From NCBI GenBank assembly GCA_964387935.1, contig CAYLZN010000178.1:1-11695 (forward strand): DNA of 11,695 nt, given 5' to 3'. The translations under genes and the position numbers were made by a program. Below, piece after piece: positions 5,455-11,359 of this stretch. The DNA comes from CAYLZN01 sp964387935. GTDB taxonomy: Bacteria; Acidobacteriota; Vicinamibacteria; Vicinamibacterales; JAFNAJ01. The notes under the pieces are model-generated. The model did not search any database, was not told the origin of the DNA, and was given only the letters and a program-made list of their open reading frames with translations. The stretch's first letter is position 1; every line of letters starts with the position of its first letter.

Positions 5455-7469
5455 AGTGGACCCACCCGCGTGCGTGGACGCGGCGGGACTGGATGGTCGG
5501 CGCCGTGTTCCTGGGGCTCGTGGCCGGCAGCGTGATTGCGGCCGTGTGGGTGGGGCGCCACACGTTCGCGATCCGGCGGCTGACCTCGGGGGTGGGTGAC
5601 ACCACCTTCTACTCGGCTGACGGGCGGCCGTGGTTCCGCATGGACGAACAGCGGCGCGACGTGCCGATCGATCGCATCGCGCCGGTGCTCCGGAACGCCG
5701 TGGTCGCCGTCGAGGACCACCGCTTCGCGCACCATTTCGGCCTCGACCCGATCGGCATCGGGCGGGCGGTCGTCGGCAACGCGCGCGGCGACGGCCTGCA
5801 GGGCGGCAGCACGATCACGCAACAGCTCGCGCGCACGCTGTTCCTGTCCAACCAGCGGACGTGGGGACGCAAGGCGAAGGAAGCGGTGCTGGCCGTCCTG
5901 CTCGAGGCGCAACTGAGCAAGACGCAGATTCTCGAGCTGTACCTGAACCGGATCTATCTGAGTTCCGGGGTGTACGGCGTGGAGCCGTTGTCGCAGCGGC
6001 TCTTCGGCAAGCCGGCCGGCGACGTGTCGTTGCCCGAGGCGGCGATGATTGCGGGCCTCATCCAGGCGCCCTCGGCGCTCTCGCCCTGGTCGAACTACGA
6101 CGGCGCACTGGAGCGGAGCCGCGTGGTGCTCCAGCGCATGCGCGAGGAAGGGGTGATCACGGCGGAGGAGGAGCGGCGCGCGGCGCGCGCGCGGCCGAGG
6201 GTGCGTCCCTACGAGCTGGTGATCGAGGCGCGCGCGGCCTACGCGAAGGAGTTCCTGCGGCAGCAGTTCCGCAACCAGTTCGGCGGCAGCCACCCGCCGG
6301 ACTGGCGGGTGCGCACGTCCTTCGATCTGGAACTGCAGGAGGCGGCCGAACGCGCCGTGGCCAACGGCCTGGCGCGCCGGGGGCTGCCGGAGCTGCAGGC
6401 CGCTCTCGTGGCGATGGATCCCCGCACCGGCAACATGGTCGCGATGGTGGGCGGGCGCGACTTCCGCACGTCGTCGTTCAACCGGGCCGTGCGGAGCCGG
6501 CGGCAGCCGGGATCCGCGTTCAAGCCGATCGTGTTCGCGGCGGCCCTCACGCGAGGATGGTCGCCGGCGTCCGTCCTCGACGGACTCGACGCCGTGTCGG
6601 CGCTCGATGGCGACGAGGAGTGGATGCCGCGGAACATCGGCGGCGCTCGGAAGGACGCACTGACGCTGCGGCAGGCCCTCGTCGTGTCCGACAACCGGGC
6701 GGCCGTGGCCCTGCAGCAGCGCATCGGCACTCGCGCCGTGTTGCGATTGGCGGGGCAGGTACAGATGCACGACCTGCCGGACGTGCCGTCGCTGGCGCTG
6801 GGCTCGGGTTCGGTCACGCCACTCGAGCTGGTGCGGGCCTATGCCATGTTCCCGAACGGCGGCTACGACGTCACGCCGCGCGCCATCCTGCAGGTGCTCG
6901 ATGCGGACGGCGACATCGCCCACGAGAACCCCACGGCCCGCGACCAGGTGATCTCGCCGCAGGTGGCGTATCAGATGGTGTCCATGCTGACCGACGTGAT
7001 CGATCGCGGCACGGCACGCGGTGTCCGTGCGTGGGGGGTGCGGTTCCCCGTGGGCGGCAAGACGGGGACCACCAGCGAGTTCAAGGATGCCTGGTTCGTC
7101 GGGTTCTCGACGTCGCTGGTCGTGGCGGTGTGGGTCGGGTTCGACCAGCCGGCGACGATCGGCGGCGATGCGACCGGGGCCCGGCTGGCGATGCCGATCT
7201 GGTCCGAGTTCATGCGACGGACGGCGCGCCGGACCCGGCCTGCGGCCTTCCAGGTGCCCCCAGGACTGGCCCGCGTCGAGTTGTGTCGCGTGTCCGCGCG
7301 GCTCCCGCTGCGCGACTGCCCCGTCTACACGGAGTTCTTCAAGGACGGCGACGAGCGTCCGACCGCGATGTGCCCCGAGCACGAGGGCACGCTGGGGCAG
7401 CAGGTGGAGCGCGCGGTCGAAGGCCTGCTGGGGCTCATCGCCGCGCGCCTCCGCGACGTGTTCAAGTAG
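5451..7469 (+). CDS. class A penicillin-binding protein (PBP1A-type transglycosylase/transpeptidase)
   Basis: This 672-residue bifunctional peptidoglycan synthase is anchored by one N-terminal membrane helix (about residues 15-34) with the rest periplasmic. The GT51 domain (about 50-235) shows EDHRFAHHFG with catalytic E88, GGSTITQQLARTLF at 118-131, RKAKEAVLAVLLEAQLSK at 140-157 and ELYLNRIYL at 162-170. The transpeptidase domain (about 315-590) has PGSAFKP with nucleophile S355 and K358, SDN at 413-415 and GGKTGTT at 535-541. All catalytic motifs are intact. A C-terminal tail carries Cys612, Cys623 and Cys641, spaced as a possible disulfide or metal site. The start is the GTG at 5451 in a GTGA overlap with pcs, preceded 8 nt upstream by GGGAGGG; the open frame continues upstream but only as a shadow of pcs. 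It is the last gene of the operon and overlaps the opposing YfhO gene by 8 nt. Confidence 0.95.
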   Translation: MKWTHPRAWTRRDWMVGAVFLGLVAGSVIAAVWVGRHTFAIRRLTSGVGDTTFYSADGRPWFRMDEQRRDVPIDRIAPVLRNAVVAVEDHRFAHHFGLDPIGIGRAVVGNARGDGLQGGSTITQQLARTLFLSNQRTWGRKAKEAVLAVLLEAQLSKTQILELYLNRIYLSSGVYGVEPLSQRLFGKPAGDVSLPEAAMIAGLIQAPSALSPWSNYDGALERSRVVLQRMREEGVITAEEERRAARARPRVRPYELVIEARAAYAKEFLRQQFRNQFGGSHPPDWRVRTSFDLELQEAAERAVANGLARRGLPELQAALVAMDPRTGNMVAMVGGRDFRTSSFNRAVRSRRQPGSAFKPIVFAAALTRGWSPASVLDGLDAVSALDGDEEWMPRNIGGARKDALTLRQALVVSDNRAAVALQQRIGTRAVLRLAGQVQMHDLPDVPSLALGSGSVTPLELVRAYAMFPNGGYDVTPRAILQVLDADGDIAHENPTARDQVISPQVAYQMVSMLTDVIDRGTARGVRAWGVRFPVGGKTGTTSEFKDAWFVGFSTSLVVAVWVGFDQPATIGGDATGARLAMPIWSEFMRRTARRTRPAAFQVPPGLARVELCRVSARLPLRDCPVYTEFFKDGDERPTAMCPEHEGTLGQQVERAVEGLLGLIAARLRDVFK

Positions 7470-9798
7470 TGCCGCGCCTGCGAGCGAGCGCGAGCACGAC
7501 TGCCAGCGCTGCCGCGGAGAACAGGCCTCCGATCAGCACCGGGCGCGGCCGATAGCAGAACTGGACGCGATGGTGTCCCGGAGGGACCGAGACGGCCCGG
7601 AACGCGACGTTCGCCCGGTGGACCGTGGCCGGCCGCCCGTCGACGGTGGCGTTCCAGCCGGGGAAGTGCGTGTCGGACAGTACGAGCAACCGCCGCCCGG
7701 CAGCGCTCACGTCCAGATCGACGACGTTGTTCGCATAGCGCACGATCGACACATTGTCTGCCGCACCGTCGAGGGCTCGCTCCGGCTGCTCCCCGGCCGC
7801 CAGCGGCGAGGCCAGGAGCACGCAGCGCCTGGCATCGACCCGGTCGTTCTGCAGCAGGTCGCGTCCCGTCGCGTCATCGACGACCTGCCACGCATCGACC
7901 AGGAACGCGCGCGGCAGCACGCGCGTGTTGCGAAACACCCCGACCGGATCGGTGTTGATCCGCTCGAACCAGCCGTCCGGCAGGCGGACTCCCGGTTCGG
8001 TGACGACGTACTTGACGTTGAGCAGGTTCAACAGCGTGAAGGGACCGGTGTCTTGCAGCAACGGCCTGACGTCGGTGCCAAACGTGCCGGCGAGCAACTC
8101 CGCGAAGTGGCGCACGTCCAGCCCGTCGTAGCTGCGCGCGTCCTGCAGCCCGTAGACCATGGCCGTGTTCGGCAGCAACGTGGTGCCGGTGCCGGCGACG
8201 CGCGCGAGTTCGGCGTCTGCGTCGATCAGCCGGAGTTCCGGAATCGCCGGGAAGACCAGATCGGCCGGGATCGGGCGATGGACGTTCCAGGCGAACGCGA
8301 GCAGATCCACGGTGGCGAGCGCGACGAGCAGGGCGGACCCGCCGCGGAGTACGCCGGGCCGCTTCACCGTCAGCACGGAGGCCGCGAGCGTGGCTGCGGC
8401 CAGCAGCACGGCCCAGAGCGCCCAGCGAACGGCGAACGTCCACAGGCCCGTCGTGATCAGCGAGTCGCGCGCGACGGCGAGCATGGCTCCACAGGCGAGC
8501 ACGACGCCGACCGTCACGACCGTGATCAGCACGAGCACGCCGCGTGGCCCGCTCGCGCCCCGCGCCTCGCGCAGGCGCTCGGCCCCGATCGCGGCGAGCG
8601 CGGCGGCGCAGGTCGTCACGATGATCATGAACCGGGGGAGCGACGCGGCCTTGAGCAGCGGCGCAACCGAGATGACGTGCAGGAGTCCCGGCGTGCCCAT
8701 GATGACGAGCAACGCGAGCGTGCCGACGCCCGCGAAGAACCACGCCGTGGCGCGATGGGACCTGCTCGTCAGCGCGGCCGCGGCGAGCAGAAGCGTGGGC
8801 ACCCCGACGTAGAGGGTCTGCTCGAGGTAGTTGGTCGGGCCGATGTAGTTCCCGACGTCCGGGTGTCCCCAGAGCTGCGGCAGCAGGAGCGTTGGCAGCG
8901 CTGCGAGCGGCTGGTGAAAGGGGTTGAGCGCGTAGCTGGTGCGCCACACGTACAGGCGACTCATCGAGAGGTACTCGAGAAACGGCAGCACCTGCACGGC
9001 GACCAGCGCAACGCAGAGCGCGAGTCCGATGCTGACGCGGGCCAGCGCGAACTGGGGGCGGGGCGTGCGACCCGCGGTGAACGCCGCGTAGAGCGCGCCA
9101 AGCGAGGCGGCGGCTGCCCCCGTGTGCGGGTGTCCGCCACCGAGCACCAGCCCCGTGGTGACCGCCAGGGCTGCGGCCGAGCGCCATCCGCCGCGCGCGG
9201 TGGCGTGTGCGGCCACGAGCATCCATGGCACCCACGGGGGCACGCCTGCAAGCGGATGCTCGAGCCACAGCAGGGTGAACGGGTTCAGCAGATACGAGAC
9301 GCCTCCGACGGTGGCCGCCCCGGCCGACAGGCCGAGTCGCCGCGCGAACACGAACATGCCGAGTCCACCGGTCAGCAGGCGGAGCGAGGCGCTGACGACC
9401 GTCCACTCGGGGAGCGGCACGACGAGGGCGAGCCAGGTGAACGGGGAGAGCAGCGCCGACTGGAACGTCGCCAGGAACGGGAACCCGGCTCCTGCGCCGC
9501 TCGCCCACAATGGGAACTCCCCCTGCCGCATCGCTTCCCGGAAGAACGCCGCGAACGGGTAGGTGACGGTCGGCACATCGAGGAGCGGGGTGGCGGGCCA
9601 CAAAGGGGCACCTGGCGGCCAGTGCGCGCGCCACGGCTGGTGGAAGGCCAGGAGCTGGGCCTGGGAGAGGACGTAGCCCCGAAGGAGCGCGTCGCGAAAC
9701 AGGAAGCCGACGATCGCGCACGCGAGCGCGAGGAACCCGAGCGCGCCCGTTGACGCCGGGCGGTGCCAGGACAGCACGCGTGCGAGCGTGGTGCGCAT
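7462..9798 (-). CDS. YfhO-family multi-pass membrane protein (GT-C-like)
   Basis: This is a 778-residue polytopic membrane protein of the YfhO family, which shares the GT-C glycosyltransferase architecture. Characterised Gram-positive members take part in glycosylating cell-wall teichoic polymers; the role in Gram-negative bacteria is open. After the first helix (about 17-37) come a periplasmic loop with D74 in LLDVPTVTYPF and the RQGEFPLWASGAGAG motif at 91-105. These are followed by WLEHPLAGVPPWVPWM, GGGHPHTGA and roughly a dozen hydrophobic segments to about residue 515. A soluble C-terminal domain ends in LVLSDTHFPGWNATVDG near 705-720, typical of the family, and a last membrane helix (about 750-772). 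The ATG at 9798 has only a weak GGGG ribosome site. The gene begins 13 nt after the vapC2 stop, so readthrough from the toxin-antitoxin promoter is plausible. Its stop overlaps that of the PBP gene. Confidence 0.88.
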   Translation of the reverse strand: MRTTLARVLSWHRPASTGALGFLALACAIVGFLFRDALLRGYVLSQAQLLAFHQPWRAHWPPGAPLWPATPLLDVPTVTYPFAAFFREAMRQGEFPLWASGAGAGFPFLATFQSALLSPFTWLALVVPLPEWTVVSASLRLLTGGLGMFVFARRLGLSAGAATVGGVSYLLNPFTLLWLEHPLAGVPPWVPWMLVAAHATARGGWRSAAALAVTTGLVLGGGHPHTGAAAASLGALYAAFTAGRTPRPQFALARVSIGLALCVALVAVQVLPFLEYLSMSRLYVWRTSYALNPFHQPLAALPTLLLPQLWGHPDVGNYIGPTNYLEQTLYVGVPTLLLAAAALTSRSHRATAWFFAGVGTLALLVIMGTPGLLHVISVAPLLKAASLPRFMIIVTTCAAALAAIGAERLREARGASGPRGVLVLITVVTVGVVLACGAMLAVARDSLITTGLWTFAVRWALWAVLLAAATLAASVLTVKRPGVLRGGSALLVALATVDLLAFAWNVHRPIPADLVFPAIPELRLIDADAELARVAGTGTTLLPNTAMVYGLQDARSYDGLDVRHFAELLAGTFGTDVRPLLQDTGPFTLLNLLNVKYVVTEPGVRLPDGWFERINTDPVGVFRNTRVLPRAFLVDAWQVVDDATGRDLLQNDRVDARRCVLLASPLAAGEQPERALDGAADNVSIVRYANNVVDLDVSAAGRRLLVLSDTHFPGWNATVDGRPATVHRANVAFRAVSVPPGHHRVQFCYRPRPVLIGGLFSAAALAVVLALARRRGTT

Positions 9799-9811
9799 GC
9801 CCCAGTTGGTG

Positions 9812-10216
9812 TTACGGAATCACGCGTGCGCCCTGGACGGCCAGGTCCCGATCCGTGCCCCAGACCTCGTGGATCCGCTTCGTCTCGAGGAAGACGAGCG
9901 TCGACGCGTCGACGTAGGTCAGTTTGTGGCCCCTCAGGCGATCGAGCTTCCGCCCGACAGCCCGGTGGTGCGCCGGGTCCAGCCCGAGCAGTTCGAGGCG
10001 GGGAAGGTCGTCGAGGGCACGCCTGAACGTGCGCGCCGCCTCCTCCCCGAGGCGATGGAGGAACCAGCCGTAGGTCTCTGAGACGACCGCCATCGACGTG
10101 CACCAGCGACGGGGAGGCGTGGCGAAGAGCTCGACGGCGACGTCGTGGAAGTGGTCGGACCGGTCCAGGAAGGCGATGAGGATGCCGCTATCCAGGAACA
10201 CCGGGCCGGCCTTCAC
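9812..10216 (-). CDS. vapC: PIN-domain toxin ribonuclease, VapC type (second pair)
   Basis: This 134-residue PIN-domain ribonuclease opens MKAGPVFLDSGILIAFLDR, with D9 as the first metal ligand. E47 (in VVSETYGWF), D103 (in TYVDASTLVFL) and the TDRDL segment (D122, D124) fill the other acidic positions, so the active site appears complete. The start codon is GTG at 10216, overlapping the vapB2 stop in a GTGA junction, with GGAG 6 nt upstream (plus 10223-10226). The stop is TAA at 9812-9814, only 13 nt before the YfhO gene start. It is only distantly similar to the first PIN toxin in the window, so this is a separate system and not a recent duplication. The RNA target is unknown; the assignment rests on domain, size and antitoxin neighbour. 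Confidence 0.9.
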   Translation of the reverse strand: MKAGPVFLDSGILIAFLDRSDHFHDVAVELFATPPRRWCTSMAVVSETYGWFLHRLGEEAARTFRRALDDLPRLELLGLDPAHHRAVGRKLDRLRGHKLTYVDASTLVFLETKRIHEVWGTDRDLAVQGARVIP

Positions 10217-10446
10217 GGGCGGCTCCGGCCGTACACCACGCGATCGACGCTGCGGCTCGCGTCAGGATCGCCGGAGGCGATCGCACCGGCGTACCGCATC
10301 CACGGACGGTCGGTCACCCGCGTTGCGGCCAGTTTCGAGGCCACGGCCCGGCGAAGGAACTCGGCGATCGAGATCCCCTGGCGTTTCGCTTCGACCTTCA
10401 CGTCACGATAGGCCGCAGCGTCGAGCGAGATCTGGGTTCGCACCAT
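10213..10446 (-). CDS. vapB: ribbon-helix-helix (CopG-type) antitoxin, VapB type (second pair)
   Basis: This is a 77-residue antitoxin. Residues 1-40 (MVRTQISLDAAAYRDVKVEA, KRQGISIAEFLRRAV) are a textbook ribbon-helix-helix: a DNA-contacting strand with R3, T4 and Q5, a first helix with a KVEAKRQGIS turn, and a second helix. The C-terminal tail has PWMRYAG at about 48-54, a signature seen in RHH antitoxins that pair with PIN toxins. It should neutralise VapC2 and repress the operon through a dyad just upstream. The ATG at 10446 begins the canonical MVRTQISL opening. The stop overlaps the vapC2 GTG by 4 nt (GTGA), so translation is coupled. The region just upstream of the start is unusually AT-rich and is repeated 215 nt away. 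Confidence 0.9.
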   Translation of the reverse strand: MVRTQISLDAAAYRDVKVEAKRQGISIAEFLRRAVASKLAATRVTDRPWMRYAGAIASGDPDASRSVDRVVYGRSRP

Positions 10447-10483
10447 ATGTTATCAGCTCGTCAATGAATGATAACACGCAGAA
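10444..10483 (-). repeat. 40-nt repeat, copy A, ending on the vapB2 start codon
   Basis: Copy A aligns without gaps to 10659-10698, with 31 of 40 positions identical by hand count. On the minus strand both read TTCTGC-nn-GTTATCAT, then a TGACG-n-GCTGAT block, and finish exactly at an ATG. In this copy the ATG is the vapB2 start. The shared TATCAT would make a good -10 element (five of six), and the shared TGAC/GCTGAT segment would then be the leader. The copies are 215 nt apart in direct orientation. Confidence 0.65.
10448..10476. promoter_or_regulatory. 8-13-8 inverted repeat upstream of vapB2 (operator candidate)
   Basis: TGTTATCA at 10448-10455 and TGATAACA at 10469-10476 are perfect reverse complements separated by 13 nt, and the block abuts the vapB2 start codon. 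The right arm overlaps the likely -10 element. This is the natural autoregulatory operator for the ribbon-helix-helix antitoxin. Copy B keeps the spacing but its left arm is degraded (five of seven core bases). Confidence 0.55.
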
Positions 10484-10661
10484 GCGTCACCGAGAGCGGC
10501 GACCCGAGGGCGAGCGTCCCGGAGGCCCCCTTGCGGGCGACGAAGGCGCCCATCGCGCCGAATTTCAGCGTCGATTGGGCGAGACCCGGCAGGTACGACC
10601 AAAGTAGCATTTCGGCGCGCGGAAACCGCCGATATGCTCTCACGCGGAAGACTGGCAGCAT
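10461..10661 (-). other. doubtful 66-codon frame upstream of vapB2
   Basis: An open frame of 66 codons runs from the ATG at 10661 (the end of repeat copy B) to a TGA 14 nt before the vapB2 start. The peptide (opening MLPVFRVRAYRRFPRAEM, ending TLLRVIIH) is mildly hydrophobic and basic. I do not recognise it. The first third uses AT-richer codons (AGA, GCA, TAT, TTT, CTA) than the neighbouring genes. Its last codons lie in repeat copy A, and copy B also holds a TGA at the matching position. It could be a real small gene, the decayed remnant of one, or chance. No Shine-Dalgarno site is seen. Confidence 0.25.
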
Positions 10662-10698
10662 GTGCGATCAGCGCGTCATCGGATGATAACCTGCAGAA
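10659..10698 (-). repeat. 40-nt repeat, copy B, ending on the ATG of the 66-codon frame
   Basis: Second, diverged copy of the 40-nt start-region sequence at 10444-10483, same orientation, no gaps, about 78 percent identical. The TTATCAT and TGACG/GCTGAT blocks and the terminal ATG are kept. The inverted repeat is weaker here. On the plus strand it lies about 50 nt upstream of the DUF202 gene, so it could alternatively serve as an operator for that gene. Confidence 0.6.
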
Positions 10699-10746
10699 CA
10701 CCGCGATGGTGGCCGGCGCGTCGAGCTGGCAGGAGAGGAGTCATCC

Positions 10747-11148
10747 GTGTCGAAACCTGGAATCCCGTCCGCCGAGGAGCTGGCCGCGGAACGGACCAGC
10801 CTGGCGGCGACGCGAACGCTGATGGCGGCGGACCGCACCCTGATGGCCTGGGTCCGGACCTCGCTCTCGCTGCTCAGTTTCGCGTTCACGATTTACCGGA
10901 TCTTCGAGGAACTGCCGGTTCTCGCCAACCGCCCGGCGCTGAACACGAGCGGTCGAGACGCGGGCCTGCTGCTTGCGGCGCTGGGGACGTTTGCCATCGT
11001 GGCGGGCACGGTCGAGTACTGGCACACGCTCAAGATGTTGCGCCAGTTGCAGCACTTCACGCTCACCCGCCCCGCGCTCACGATGGCGTTCATCATGTCG
11101 TTCCTGGGCGTCGCGTTGTTTGTGAGCATCAGCGCCAGGCTGCTCTGA
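10747..11148 (+). CDS. DUF202 / YidH-family small inner-membrane protein
   Basis: This is a 133-residue membrane protein of the DUF202 (YidH-like) family, whose biochemical function is not established. An N-terminal cytoplasmic helix leads into three hydrophobic segments at about 38-54, 72-90 and 110-130, the usual layout for this family. The family hallmark AADRTLMAWVRTSLSLLSF lies at 27-45. Just before and through it, Arg-Thr recurs every seven residues at R16, R23, R30 and R37. The start is a GTG at 10747 with a strong AGGAGAGGAG ribosome site 6 nt upstream. It is transcribed away from vapB2, with a 300-nt gap between them, and is followed by a GC-rich stem-loop before the sulfatase. No operon partner is visible, so the role remains open. 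Confidence 0.88.
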   Translation: MSKPGIPSAEELAAERTSLAATRTLMAADRTLMAWVRTSLSLLSFAFTIYRIFEELPVLANRPALNTSGRDAGLLLAALGTFAIVAGTVEYWHTLKMLRQLQHFTLTRPALTMAFIMSFLGVALFVSISARLL

Positions 11149-11168
11149 ACAGGGCCGGTATGGACCGC

Positions 11169-11196
11169 GGCCGCGGGCCCGGGGGCCCCGGCGGCC
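11169..11196 (+). terminator. GC-rich stem-loop after the DUF202 gene (possible terminator)
   Basis: GGCCGC at 11169-11174 pairs with GCGGCC at 11191-11196, and the inner bases (GGGCC/GGCCC around a CGGG loop) extend the stem with a two-base bulge. This gives an almost all-GC hairpin 20 nt after the DUF202 stop. No T-tract follows, so it is not a classical intrinsic terminator; it could also be a mRNA-stabilising end. Confidence 0.35.
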
Positions 11197-11197
11197 A

Positions 11198-11206
11198 TGA
11201 TAGACT
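11198..11206 (+). promoter_or_regulatory. extended -10 candidate for the sulfatase gene
   Basis: TGATAGACT combines an extended -10 TG dinucleotide with TAGACT (four of six), directly after the GC-rich stem-loop. Initiation near 11213 would give a leader of about 145 nt before the sulfatase ATG. I see no riboswitch or other recognisable structure in that leader (11213-11346). No -35 element is visible. Confidence 0.28.
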
Positions 11207-11359
11207 CCGGCCCTGCCGACCACGCCAGGCGCCGTCCCGCCGCGACCTGCTCTGCGGCAGCGACTGAGACTCCGATCAATGCGCAACCACCAGCAGCCAG
11301 TGTGTGGGCACGAACGTTGCGCGCGAACCTGAGGCCGCACTCAAACGAAGGAAGGGACC

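Noticed and set aside
7021..9753. A 910-codon plus-strand open frame across the YfhO gene, and a 663-codon minus-strand frame (5391-7382) across the PBP gene
   Set aside because: Both have the low-complexity composition of GC-driven shadows, and the opposite strand encodes recognisable protein families over the same bases.
10444..10483. Integron attC-like site
   Set aside because: The GTTATCA and TGATAAC arms do not fit the GTTRRRY and RYYYAAC consensus, and no integrase or cassette array is present.
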